Source of the DNA: Bacteroidaceae bacterium
GTDB lineage: Bacteria > Bacteroidota > Bacteroidia > Bacteroidales > Bacteroidaceae
Direction: 5' to 3'
DNA: 20,416 nucleotides
Assembly: GCA_900752815.1 (NCBI GenBank)
Contig: CAADWS010000178.1
Span: 1-20,416 of the forward strand
The position numbers were made by a program, and so were the translations under genes. The notes under the pieces were generated by a model, which searched no databases, was not told where the DNA came from, and worked only from the letters and a program-made list of their open reading frames with translations. Shown piece after piece: positions 1-7,180 of the stretch. Position 1 is the stretch's first letter, and each line of letters starts with the position of its first letter.

Positions 1-13
1 CATTTGAAAAATA

Positions 14-67
14 GATTTGTAAGCTATTGCTTGTCTGTATATTACAAATCAAACCACAAACAGACAA
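14..67. other. Two interlocking inverted repeats (possible H-type pseudoknot)
   Basis: A perfect 9-bp inverted repeat (GATTTGTAA at 14-22 with TTACAAATC at 42-50) is interlocked with a perfect 8-bp one (TTGTCTGT at 31-38 with ACAGACAA at 60-67). The second repeat's left arm lies in the first repeat's loop, and its right arm lies outside. That is the order of an H-type RNA pseudoknot or of two mutually exclusive hairpins. No gene in the window clearly owns it; it may belong to a transcript from the left. The pairing is seen directly, the function is unknown. Confidence 0.4.
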
Positions 68-84
68 CCTCTAATGACCGATTT

Positions 85-129
85 GGGTTAAAAGAAGGAG
101 ATATGCCATCATTCAAAGCACATCTCCTT
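85..129 (-). terminator. Probable terminator of the BACON lipoprotein gene
   Basis: Read on the minus strand, an AAGGAGAT/ATCTCCTT stem (arms 95-102 and 122-129) continues inward through one mismatch and three more pairs, and is followed by CTTTT. It lies about 50 nt beyond the stop codon of the lipoprotein gene at 177, as expected of an intrinsic terminator. Confidence 0.55.
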
Positions 130-176
130 AACTTTATTACCGATTTTAACTCCTCTGTTTTCTGAGGGATGTATGG

Positions 177-1403
177 TTATTCGTAGTAATAGATTTCAAT
201 TTCGCAGCCTACGTATTCAGGTGTTAATCCTTCCAAATCCTTGCGGATTATTTTTTGGGGGTTATTTGCTGAGTTGAATTCGTAGGTATAACTATAGCGA
301 TCAAAATCAGTATTATCAGTCTCGTGTACCGTTTCAACGAGGTGCTGTGCCCGTTTTCCGGTGTATCCCAGCATAGAGAATATGTTGTAGTTGTCACCGG
401 AAGAGAAGGCCCATCCTTCTGTCTGCATCATCAGCAGCCAATTCAAATCAATGTCTGTTCGATTGGCATACGAGGTAAAAGTTGCTGTGTCGGTGAATGA
501 AGGTCCGCTTGTACTACCCCATACAACTTGAGTCGGGTTATTGTTGTTCCATGTGATACGGTATTCATTAGAACGTTCGTTTGTGGTGCTTTTGACTTGA
601 ATTAAGTGTGCTTCCGTAGTGTAGAACAGTTCATAGCTGTTGCGGGTGAGTTGATTGTCTTCGGCGTCGAATTTTTCGCAAACTCCTTTGTGTGCGTATC
701 CCTTTGGCCCTAGTTCTATCTTACCTTTTGCGTAATCAGCAGATGGAATTCCGTTTTCTTTTGATTGGATGTGGTATTGGATGAGATTTTCAGCGTAGGT
801 AATTGCAATGCTGTCTATTTCCGTATCTACTTTTCCATTGTCTTCGCATTCTTGTTTTTTGTAGACCAGCATTCCTACTTGTTCGTTTCGGTTGTATAAA
901 AATCTGAGTTCTCCGATGTCACTTAGTATTCCGTTGGCATCATATTCCATCATCCGGATATATTTGATATTACCTTTTTTGCCCGGATATGTGGGAGAGT
1001 CGGGACGTGTTCCATCCTCGTTTACGGATGTTTGTGTAATGGTAATGCGTATTTGCGACGTCCCGCAGTTAAGAAGTATATAGGCAGAACGGTCAGTGCC
1101 GCTTTCGTTGGGTTGGAGAATCAAGGATAGTGAATAGGATCCGGCGTTACCGGAGTAACTGTTCAGTTTGAGCCAGTCAACTTCTTCTGTGCTGTTTTCC
1201 ACGGGGTGAATACTGGCTTTCCAGGGTTCTTCTGCTGTAAAATTGATACTTCCCACTTTCAGGCTGGCATCGGCAAAAACAATTTGTTCTTTTGTGGTTC
1301 CATTGGTCAGGTGGATGGAAGAATTGTTGTCATCTTCACTGCAGGCCGGTAAAAGGCACAGCGTTAGCAGTAGCATTGTGGTGTACTGTAGGATTTTTCT
1401 CAT
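177..1403 (-). CDS. Surface lipoprotein with BACON and DUF4595-like domains
   Basis: A 408-residue protein starting MRKILQYTTM with a hydrophobic stretch and a lipobox ending at Cys21 (LLPAC). The residues after the cysteine, SEDD, resemble the acidic lipoprotein export signal that sends Bacteroidota lipoproteins to the cell surface. Residues about 31-126 look like a BACON beta-sandwich (W61, WLKL, the G-N-A-G turn, ending ITITQT). Residues about 145-400 resemble DUF4595, a beta-rich domain common in gut Bacteroidales and of unknown role. The frame is open upstream to 1601, but I chose the start at 1403 because it begins the signal peptide. The gene is AT-richer than its neighbours and stands alone, head-to-head with the ars relic. 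Domain calls are from pattern recognition; ligand and function are unknown. Confidence 0.8.
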   Translation of the reverse strand: MRKILQYTTMLLLTLCLLPACSEDDNNSSIHLTNGTTKEQIVFADASLKVGSINFTAEEPWKASIHPVENSTEEVDWLKLNSYSGNAGSYSLSLILQPNESGTDRSAYILLNCGTSQIRITITQTSVNEDGTRPDSPTYPGKKGNIKYIRMMEYDANGILSDIGELRFLYNRNEQVGMLVYKKQECEDNGKVDTEIDSIAITYAENLIQYHIQSKENGIPSADYAKGKIELGPKGYAHKGVCEKFDAEDNQLTRNSYELFYTTEAHLIQVKSTTNERSNEYRITWNNNNPTQVVWGSTSGPSFTDTATFTSYANRTDIDLNWLLMMQTEGWAFSSGDNYNIFSMLGYTGKRAQHLVETVHETDNTDFDRYSYTYEFNSANNPQKIIRKDLEGLTPEYVGCEIEIYYYE

Positions 1404-1503
1404 TGTGAAAAGAATGATGGTTAATAAATCAAGAGAAATGTCTAGACCTTTTATTTTAGTAGGAGAGGCCCAGGCTGGCAGAATGCCGAAACATTGCCTA
1501 AGA

Positions 1504-1511
1504 CAAAAGTA
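1504..1511 (-). promoter_or_regulatory. Candidate -7 box for the lipoprotein gene
   Basis: The minus strand reads TACTTTTG, an exact match to the Bacteroidota -7 consensus TAnnTTTG, about 100 nt upstream of the lipoprotein start. No convincing -33 TTTG lies at the expected distance, so the call is weak. Confidence 0.3.
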
Positions 1512-1701
1512 CTTATTTTCTGTGGATATTTCTATACCTTCGATAATTTTACGAAGATTTCCCTTAAGGTATTTTCGGTTTGTAAACTTGGGAAGTCTCA
1601 AATGCGGATACCGGATATTGTCATTGAATATATTTCGTTTCTGTTTCCATAGGTTCTGATCATGCAGTCGGACGTATTCTGATAGAGGGCGGTTGCGTAG
1701 A

Positions 1702-1732
1702 GTTGCCGGGTGAATTGATAAAAGTACTTTTG
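1702..1732 (+). promoter_or_regulatory. Candidate promoter for the ars-type remnant cluster
   Basis: GTTG at 1702-1705 (one base off the -33 TTTG), a 19-nt spacer, then TACTTTTG at 1725-1732 (exact TAnnTTTG). Transcription would begin near 1740, upstream of the CcdA/ArsG relic and the mini-thioredoxin gene. The -7 box is part of a 12-nt palindrome, AAAAGTACTTTT (1720-1731). Confidence 0.45.
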
Positions 1733-1769
1733 TTGATTTTTTCGTGCGTTTGAGTACGCCGGATAGCGG

Positions 1770-1931
1770 ATGCTGCGCATGTCGCCATGTTGTTGTGATT
1801 CATCGCGGTATCAATGCCAGATAGGTTCCTTTTACGGCAAGATGCAGAAAGTGCAGAAATGGATGAATGCTGTGGTGGGTGTGGTCTTTCTCGCCGTAGG
1901 CGTGTATTATTGCAGCATAATGTATTTATAA
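1770..1931 (+). pseudogene. 3' remnant of a CcdA/ArsG-like membrane protein gene
   Basis: A short open frame of 53 residues. Its last 29 residues (from ATG at 1842) read MQKVQKWMNAVV and then one hydrophobic helix (GVVFLAVGVYY) ending CSIMYL. From family knowledge this resembles the final transmembrane segment of CcdA/DsbD-like proteins, including the ArsG-type transporters that often sit just before a mini-thioredoxin gene in Bacteroidales ars clusters. An intact protein would have over 200 residues and several helices. Here an in-frame TAG (1764) and unrelated sequence replace the rest. The stop lies 35 nt before the thioredoxin gene, which fits the old operon order. It could instead be a real small membrane peptide. 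Confidence 0.45.
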
Positions 1932-1966
1932 ACAGGAAAAAAGATAACCAATAAAGAGTTACGCAA

Positions 1967-2200
1967 ATGGAAATTAAAGTATTGGGCCCGGGTTGCGCCA
2001 AATGCAAGTCAACCTATCATGTCATCGAAAAGGTTTTGAAGGAAAATCCGGTGGAAGCCACTCTGACCAAGGTGGATGACATTATGGAGATTATGAACTA
2101 TAACGTCATGACCACACCGGCTGTAGTCGTGGACGGAGTTGTGAAGATAAAGGGACAAGTGCCGACGGAAGGTGATGTAAAGAAAATACTGGGCATCTGA
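1967..2200 (+). CDS. Mini-thioredoxin (small redox-active disulfide protein)
   Basis: A 77-residue protein with the active-site motif C10-A-K-C13 right after the first beta strand (GPGCAKC) and the cis-proline TTP51. This matches the small thioredoxin/glutaredoxin-like family (TIGR00412 type, PF13192-like). There is no signal peptide, so it should be cytoplasmic. In Bacteroidales such genes lie between a CcdA/ArsG-like transporter and an ArsP/DUF318 permease. A likely role is passing electrons to the thioredoxin-dependent arsenate reductase downstream, or to the lost membrane partner; this is inferred from context. The family is clear, the partner is not. Confidence 0.85.
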   Translation: MEIKVLGPGCAKCKSTYHVIEKVLKENPVEATLTKVDDIMEIMNYNVMTTPAVVVDGVVKIKGQVPTEGDVKKILGI

Positions 2201-2217
2201 GTGACTGATTGAATGCA

Positions 2218-2260
2218 GGGCGGCGGATATGGCTGTTACGGGAATCCGCCGCTTTTATTT
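2218..2260 (+). terminator. Terminator/attenuator between thioredoxin and permease genes
   Basis: A perfect 9-bp stem, GCGGCGGAT (2220-2228) with ATCCGCCGC (2244-2252), has a 15-nt loop and is followed by TTTTATTT. It begins 20 nt after the thioredoxin stop codon. It should end or attenuate transcription before the permease gene. A second small hairpin follows (TGTTCG/CGAACA, about 2270-2290). Confidence 0.65.
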
Positions 2261-2307
2261 TCGGAACATTGTTCGTATTTAAGCGAACAGAAATAGGAGA
2301 CAGACAA

Positions 2308-3276
2308 ATGATACAAGCTTTTGCAGACTGGTTGGTTTACGGATGGTGGGGCCTGAATGCCGACACAGCGGTAGGTGCCGCCGTCAACTTTTTCTTTTAT
2401 GATACCATCAAGATTCTTATCCTGCTGTTTTTCGTCAGCGCGCTGATGGGGATAGTCAACGCCTATTTCCCGATAGAGCGTTTGAGAAATTATCTGATAA
2501 CGCACAGGATGTACGGGCTGCAGTATGTGCTCGCTTCCTTGTTCGGTGCCATCACTCCGTTTTGCTCCTGTTCATCCATTCCCCTTTTCATCGGGTTTGT
2601 GAAGGGCGGTATTCCCCTGGGAGTGACTTTCGCCTTTTTAATCACTTCGCCGCTGGTGAATGAAGTGGCCGTCGCCATGTTTCTCGGCACTTTCGGCCTG
2701 AAGGTGACACTCATTTATGTTGTCAGCGGCATTCTGCTGGGGGTGATAGGCGGATTCGCGCTCGGACGCATGCGGCTTGCTCCTTATCTGAGCGACTGGG
2801 TGAAGCAGATTCAGGCCCATTCGTCAGCCCAGGCGGACGAATGGGAGAAGGACCATACCACCTTCGGGCAGCGGCTGCCCGTCATTCTGCGTGATGCGTG
2901 GGGAATTGTGCGCGGTGTGCTGGTCTATATCCTGATAGGTATCGGCATTGGAGCCTTCATGCATGGTTTTGTTCCCGAAGGCTTCTTTGAACAGTACATG
3001 TCGAGGGACAACTGGTATGCAGTGCCTCTGTCGGTGCTGCTGGCCGTGCCGATGTATGCCAATGCTGCTGGCATTGTGCCGGTCATTGAGGTATTTGTGG
3101 CCAAGGGGATTCCTCTCGGGACGGCCATCGCTTTCATGATGGCGGTGGTTGGCCTGTCTTTGCCGGAGGCAACACTGCTGAAGAAGGTGATGACCTGGAA
3201 ACTGATAGGTATCTTTTTCGGGACGGTGGCCTTCTTTATCATTCTCTCGGGCTATTTGTTTAATTACATCTTGTAG
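2308..3276 (+). CDS. ArsP/DUF318-type permease (PF03773)
   Basis: A 322-residue polytopic inner-membrane protein. The signature PFCSCSSIP (C86, C88) and the segment GGIPLGVTFAFLITSPLVNE are typical of the DUF318/ArsP_2 permease family, some members of which export trivalent organoarsenicals. A second copy of the motif (KGIPLGTAIAFMMAVVGLSLPEA, given here by its ends at residues about 266-288) shows the internal duplication of the family. A charged loop (residues about 160-195) separates the halves. The frame is open back to 2209, but the earlier stretch includes the terminator hairpin and reads unlike protein, so I start at the ATG at 2308 (MIQAFADW). Between a mini-thioredoxin and an arsenate reductase, arsenic or metalloid efflux is the best guess; the substrate is not proven. 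Confidence 0.85.
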   Translation: MIQAFADWLVYGWWGLNADTAVGAAVNFFFYDTIKILILLFFVSALMGIVNAYFPIERLRNYLITHRMYGLQYVLASLFGAITPFCSCSSIPLFIGFVKGGIPLGVTFAFLITSPLVNEVAVAMFLGTFGLKVTLIYVVSGILLGVIGGFALGRMRLAPYLSDWVKQIQAHSSAQADEWEKDHTTFGQRLPVILRDAWGIVRGVLVYILIGIGIGAFMHGFVPEGFFEQYMSRDNWYAVPLSVLLAVPMYANAAGIVPVIEVFVAKGIPLGTAIAFMMAVVGLSLPEATLLKKVMTWKLIGIFFGTVAFFIILSGYLFNYIL

Positions 3277-3331
3277 TGGCGCGGCGAATACCGGCTATTT
3301 CTATGGGATGAAACCGATAAAAACAACTTAA

Positions 3332-3787
3332 ATGAAAGTATTGATTCTTTGTACAGGAAACAGTTGCCGAAGCCAGATGGCTCACGGCTTTCTGCAGTCG
3401 TTCGACAAGAACATAGAGGTCTTTTCCGGCGGTACGCAACCTGCGGCGCAGGTCAATGCCAAAGCCGTGGAAGTGATGCAGGAGGTGGGGATAGACATCA
3501 GTTCGCATGTGCCGACGCATGTCGACAGTTATCTCCGGCAGGAGTGGGACTATGTGATAACCGTGTGTGGCGATGCCGATGCCAACTGCCCTGCCTTCAG
3601 CGGGAAGGTGGGCCGGCGCATGCACATCGGCTTTGACGACCCGTCACGTGTAACCGGCACGCAGGACGTGATTGATGCGGAGTTCCGCCGGGTGCGTGAT
3701 GAAATCAGAGATGCTTTTGCCCGTTTCTACATCACGGAAATCCAAAAGAAACCGTTGCCCAAATGTTCGTGTGGCGGTAACTGTTGA
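3332..3787 (+). CDS. arsC: Arsenate reductase, thioredoxin-coupled (LMW phosphatase fold)
   Basis: A 151-residue protein with the P-loop C7-T-G-N-S-C-R13-S of low-molecular-weight phosphatase-fold arsenate reductases. Two further cysteines, C79 (TVCGDAD) and C86 (ANCP), have the same spacing from C7 as the C10/C82/C89 relay of Staphylococcus ArsC. The conserved DDPS loop is at 102-105. Such enzymes reduce arsenate to arsenite in the cytoplasm, with electrons from thioredoxin. The mini-thioredoxin and permease upstream on the same strand fit this. An odd point is the C-terminal tail with three cysteines (C145, C147, C151; KCSCGGNC), outside the usual catalytic fold. Family assignment is firm; the role of the tail is unknown. 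Confidence 0.9.
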   Translation: MKVLILCTGNSCRSQMAHGFLQSFDKNIEVFSGGTQPAAQVNAKAVEVMQEVGIDISSHVPTHVDSYLRQEWDYVITVCGDADANCPAFSGKVGRRMHIGFDDPSRVTGTQDVIDAEFRRVRDEIRDAFARFYITEIQKKPLPKCSCGGNC

Positions 3788-3810
3788 GCAGGCCGAAAAG
3801 TGAGGAAAAA

Positions 3811-3854
3811 CAAAGAGAGGACCCGATTCATCCGGAAAAGGGTTCTCTTTTTCT
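3811..3854 (+). terminator. Intrinsic terminator after arsC
   Basis: AAAGAGA-gg-ACCC (3812-3824) pairs with GGGTTCTCTTT (3840-3850) around a 15-nt loop and runs into TTCT. It is about 25 nt past the arsC stop codon and ends the arsenic-type cluster. Confidence 0.7.
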
Positions 3855-4294
3855 GTTGGTATGAGGGCTACAGGGGCGAAACAGCCGGTGGCGGCTGGCA
3901 TGGAAGGCATTGGAGCAACCGGCGGTTGTGGGACCGGACTCCACCGGGTGGCTTCGTCCGGCGAAGACGAGGACAGTTGCTTGCGACGCAGGCTGACGTG
4001 TGGTGTTGCAGAAGTGCGATGTCGGGGCGCGGCTTCAGGTACAGTCCGGCCGGTGCAGACCTCTTTCACGAGGGAAGAGACGGGAGACGGACAGGAGGGG
4101 ACATGCGGGCTGATGCCGGGCAGTCAGAAAAAGACCGTTGGCAGATAAGCTGGGTTTCAGAAAAAAAGCGTATTTTGCAATCCGTTCCTGCGCCTTGCTG
4201 CCACAGCATCGGAGCATGCGATGACAGAGGGAGGACGAAGCGGCAGGAAACTTGAAAAAAACTGTAGATGTAATTCCCGTAAAACAACAGAAAA
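3855..4294 (+). other. Gene-free stretch upstream of the GH20 gene
   Basis: About 440 nt of GC-rich sequence. Open frames here are short, overlap one another on both strands and show no recognisable domain, so I call no gene. No exact TAnnTTTG box was found ahead of the GH20 start. Confidence 0.5.
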
Positions 4295-6172
4295 ATGAAG
4301 TATTCCCGATTATGGAAAGGCTTGATGTGCAGTTGTGTGGCCATTGTCTCGGCCTGTTCGCCAGCCACTACCGGACAAATGGAGGAACCGGCACTGATAC
4401 CGGCTCCCCGGCAGATGAAGTGGGAGGACAATGTATTCCGTTTCACGGCCCGCACGACGATAGGGGTGGATACTGCCCAGAAGGAACTGCTCTCAATAGC
4501 TGAGTATCTGAATGAAAAAGTGTCTACGGCCATGGGGCATCCGCTCCGGGTGGGGCCGAAAGGTAACGTGTGTCTGACGCTTGTGGCGGATACGGCACTG
4601 GGCAATGAGGGCTATCGGCTCAACATCGCCCCCCGGCATGTCGAGATACAGGCTGCCCGGCCTGCCGGCCTCTTTTATGGCGTGCAGACCCTGCTGCAAC
4701 TGTTGCCCAAGGAAATCAGAGCAACAAGTTGGCAGAAGGAGGTGGACTGGACCGTCAGGTGCGGAACGGTGACCGACCGTCCTAAGTTTCCCTGGCGCGG
4801 GTTGATGCTGGATGTGAGCCGGCACTGGTTTACGAAGGAGGAGGTGATGCGGTATATCGACGAGCTGGCTGAGTATAAGATGAACGTGTTTCACTGGCAT
4901 CTGACGGACGACCAGGGATGGCGGCTGGAAATCAAGTCGCTGCCCGAATTGACGGCACGCGGCGCTTTTCGTGCTCCGAGAGTGGGACAATGGTGGATGC
5001 GCGAGCCGCAGCGCGAGGGCGAGGCTGCTACCTATGGCGGCTATTACACCCAGGAAGACGTGCGGGAAGTCATAGCCTATGCCCGCAGACGATATGTCCG
5101 TGTTATTCCGGAAATAGATGTGCCGGGACACAGTCTGGCGGCGCTTGTGGCTTATCCCGAGCTGGCTTGTTTCAAGGCTCCAGCCCATGTCAATGTGGGC
5201 AACAAATTCTATGGTATCGACGAAAATTCACTGTGTGTGGGCAATGAGCAGACGTTTGACTTTCTCGACAAGGTGTTTACGGAAGTGGCGGCGCTTTTTC
5301 CCGACGAATACATCCACATTGGAGGAGATGAATGCTACAAGGGCTTTTGGGCCAAATGTCCCAAGTGCCAGCAACGCAAGCACGACGAAAACCTGAAAAG
5401 CGAGAAAGAACTGCAGAGTTATTTCATTCATCGCCTGGAGCGTCTGTTGCAGGAAAAGGGAAAGCGGCTGATTGGCTGGAGTGAGATTCTGGAGGGAGGG
5501 CTGGCGCCCGGAGCCACCGTCATGAGCTGGATTGGCATGCAGGGAGGCATTGAAACTGCCAAGGCCAATCATGAAGTCATCATGACACCCACGCAGCATT
5601 GTTATCTGGACCTCTATCAGGGTGAGCCCAATGCCGAACCGAATACCTATTCCATGTGCAGGCTGAGCGATTCATACGGTTTCAATCCCGTGCCCGACGG
5701 AGTCCCTGCGCGGCTGGTGCTGGGCGGGCAGGGAAACCTATGGTGTGAGTCGGTGCCTACTTTCCGACATGCGGAGTATATGACGTGGCCGCGTGGATGG
5801 GCGTTGGCCGAAGTGCTTTGGACAGGGCCGGACAGGGCCGACTGGAATTGCTTCTGGCCGCGAGTGGAGCGCCATTTCGGCAGAGCAGATGTGGCTTGCA
5901 TTAATTATGCCCGGAGCATGTATAATGCCATCGTCACGCCTTATAAGGAAAATGGTGTGGTGCGTGTCCGTCTCGGCTGCGAGATTCCCGGTACCGATAT
6001 CTATTATACGTTCGACAATACAGATCCTGACCCCTATACGCCGCGTTATACGGTGCCTCTTGAAATACCTGAAGGGGCCACGTGGCTCAAAGTGGTGACC
6101 TATCGCAACGGAAAACCGAGCGGAAAGATGATTACCATTACGACGAAGGAACTGCGGGAAAGGGCCAAATGA
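4295..6172 (+). CDS. Beta-N-acetylhexosaminidase, GH20 lipoprotein
   Basis: A 625-residue exported enzyme that removes terminal N-acetylglucosamine or N-acetylgalactosamine from glycans. The N-terminus has a signal peptide and a lipobox (VSAC, Cys21). Residues about 35-155 form the GH20b-like N-terminal domain. The GH20 barrel follows (about 165-520), with WRGLMLDVSRHW, FHWHLTDDQGWRLEI, IPEIDVPGH and the catalytic pair D345-E346 in HIGGDE. A chitobiase-type C-terminal beta domain (TDIYYTFDNTDPDP) ends the protein. Its length is usual for Bacteroides hexosaminidases. It stands alone, without SusC/SusD genes beside it, so it probably acts on host glycans or chitin-type fragments in the periplasm or at the outer membrane. 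The exact substrate cannot be told from sequence. Confidence 0.95.
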   Translation: MKYSRLWKGLMCSCVAIVSACSPATTGQMEEPALIPAPRQMKWEDNVFRFTARTTIGVDTAQKELLSIAEYLNEKVSTAMGHPLRVGPKGNVCLTLVADTALGNEGYRLNIAPRHVEIQAARPAGLFYGVQTLLQLLPKEIRATSWQKEVDWTVRCGTVTDRPKFPWRGLMLDVSRHWFTKEEVMRYIDELAEYKMNVFHWHLTDDQGWRLEIKSLPELTARGAFRAPRVGQWWMREPQREGEAATYGGYYTQEDVREVIAYARRRYVRVIPEIDVPGHSLAALVAYPELACFKAPAHVNVGNKFYGIDENSLCVGNEQTFDFLDKVFTEVAALFPDEYIHIGGDECYKGFWAKCPKCQQRKHDENLKSEKELQSYFIHRLERLLQEKGKRLIGWSEILEGGLAPGATVMSWIGMQGGIETAKANHEVIMTPTQHCYLDLYQGEPNAEPNTYSMCRLSDSYGFNPVPDGVPARLVLGGQGNLWCESVPTFRHAEYMTWPRGWALAEVLWTGPDRADWNCFWPRVERHFGRADVACINYARSMYNAIVTPYKENGVVRVRLGCEIPGTDIYYTFDNTDPDPYTPRYTVPLEIPEGATWLKVVTYRNGKPSGKMITITTKELRERAK

Positions 6173-6720
6173 AATCATGACGGCAACACACCGGGATAGC
6201 GTGAAGTGGAACGGAGACTTTTCCGTGCGGTAGGGTTTGTGAGGAGGGTTTTCCCTTTTGCTGACGGCGTGGGCATTAGGAAGAAGCAACCTGCCTTTCG
6301 CCATCCGTCGTGATGACGCCGTTGGGCTGCTGCGGCGAGGGATTCTGGGGCAGGTGGAGAGGTGGATGCCTGTCGCGGTTTTTCCCTTTGGCCTGTTGGA
6401 AAAAACACTTGGTAGTTTAGAAAAAACACTCAGTACTTTAGAAATTTCTAAAGTACTGAGTGTTTTTTCTATGGCTCCAACTGTTCACGTGGGGGTTCGC
6501 CTGCTTTTCTGAACAGGGTAAAGTTCTGGATAAGAGAAGCTTCTTGCGTTGCAAAAAGGGACTCTTGTGCGGCGCAGAAGCCGGGATGCGGAATGTTTCC
6601 GGGCTTGTGCCGTACCGGCAAGCTGTGTCGCGCCTGATTTCCGGGAAGGCCCGGATTCCCCCGGGGCTGTTTTCCAAAAAGGAAGAGGAACAGCCTTGGG
6701 GACGAATGGATTCAGGGGGA
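6173..6720. other. Gene-free convergent region between GH20 and queF
   Basis: About 550 nt between two convergent genes, with no credible gene on either strand. Besides the central palindrome it holds a nested hairpin at 6665-6695 (GGCTGTT with AACAGCC, inner TTCC with GGAA) just past the queF stop. This may be part of the queF 3' end, but it lacks a T-run. Confidence 0.5.
6400..6471. terminator. Perfect 54-nt palindrome, bidirectional terminator
   Basis: Positions 6418-6471 form an uninterrupted palindrome with 27-nt arms and no spacer, centred on GAAATTTC. The arms carry AAAAAACACT on the left and AGTGTTTTTT on the right, so both strands end in a T-run. A degraded direct copy of the left arm lies just before it (GAAAAAACACTTGGTAG, from about 6400). 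It should terminate both the GH20 transcript and the opposing queF transcript. The inner AGTACTTT and AGAAATTTCT blocks recur at 20371-20410. Confidence 0.75.
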
Positions 6721-7176
6721 TTATTCGTGCGAAAGCATCCGGCTGGCAGCCATTTCTTCGTAGCGGGTGCCCGGCCGTCCGTAATTGGCATAGGGATAGA
6801 TGGAGATGCCGCCCCTGGGCAGGAACAGGCCCGTCACCTCGATGTATTTGGGATTCATCAGGCGGATGAGGTCCTTCATGATGATGTTTACGCAGTCCTC
6901 ATGGAACGCGCCGTGATTCCGGAAACTGAAAAGGTACAGTTTCAGACTCTTGCTTTCCACCATCTTCATGTCGGGGATGTAGGAAATTCTGATTTCGGCA
7001 AAGTCGGGTTGCCCCGTGATGGGACACAGCGAGGTGAACTCCGGGCAGTTGAATCTTACCCAGTAGTCGTTTTCTGGATGCTTGTTTTCAAACGTTTCGA
7101 GCACTTCCGGGGCATAGTCCTGCCTGTATTCTGTTTTTTTGCCCAATGATTTGAGCACGTCGGTTCTTTCTTCCAT
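6721..7176 (-). CDS. queF: NADPH-dependent preQ0 reductase (preQ1 synthase)
   Basis: A 151-residue cytoplasmic enzyme that reduces the nitrile of 7-cyano-7-deazaguanine (preQ0) to the amine preQ1 with NADPH, a step in queuosine tRNA modification. The nucleophile is C51 in [13 protein letters not shown], with D58. The QueF NADPH-binding motif ESKSLKLY is at 74-81, followed by [10 protein letters not shown] with H92 and E93. Its length matches the short, unimodular QueF type. It begins 4 nt after the queC stop codon, so the two are certainly co-transcribed. Confidence 0.95.
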   Translation of the reverse strand: MEERTDVLKSLGKKTEYRQDYAPEVLETFENKHPENDYWVRFNCPEFTSLCPITGQPDFAEIRISYIPDMKMVESKSLKLYLFSFRNHGAFHEDCVNIIMKDLIRLMNPKYIEVTGLFLPRGGISIYPYANYGRPGTRYEEMAASRMLSHE

Positions 7177-7180
7177 AAGT

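Noticed and set aside
1500..1535. Sequence near 1505-1535 resembling the AGTACTT/ATTTCTAT blocks of the palindrome family
   Set aside because: Only short fragments match and there is no inverted-repeat structure; probably chance in AT-rich sequence and a -7 box.
1598..1780. Minus-strand 60-residue frame (contains RTYGNRNEIYSM) upstream of the lipoprotein gene
   Set aside because: It looks faintly like the end of a Bacteroides surface protein and may be a gene fragment, but I could not assign a family or find a start or upstream part.
4160..4185. TATTTTGC ahead of the GH20 gene as a promoter
   Set aside because: It lacks two of the six defined bases of TAnnTTTG and no -33 element is in register.
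3800..4255. Plus-strand frame of 151 codons between arsC and the GH20 gene
   Set aside because: It begins inside the arsC terminator, has low-complexity Arg/Gly-rich composition and no recognisable motif; competing frames exist on both strands.
5819..5841. Short tandem duplication (GGACAGGGCC twice) inside the GH20 gene
   Set aside because: It stays in frame, encodes an ordinary surface loop (WTGPDRADW) and looks like chance similarity.
6460..7149. Plus-strand 229-codon frame
   Set aside because: Its second half is antisense to queF and the first half lies in the palindrome and the gap; no domain.
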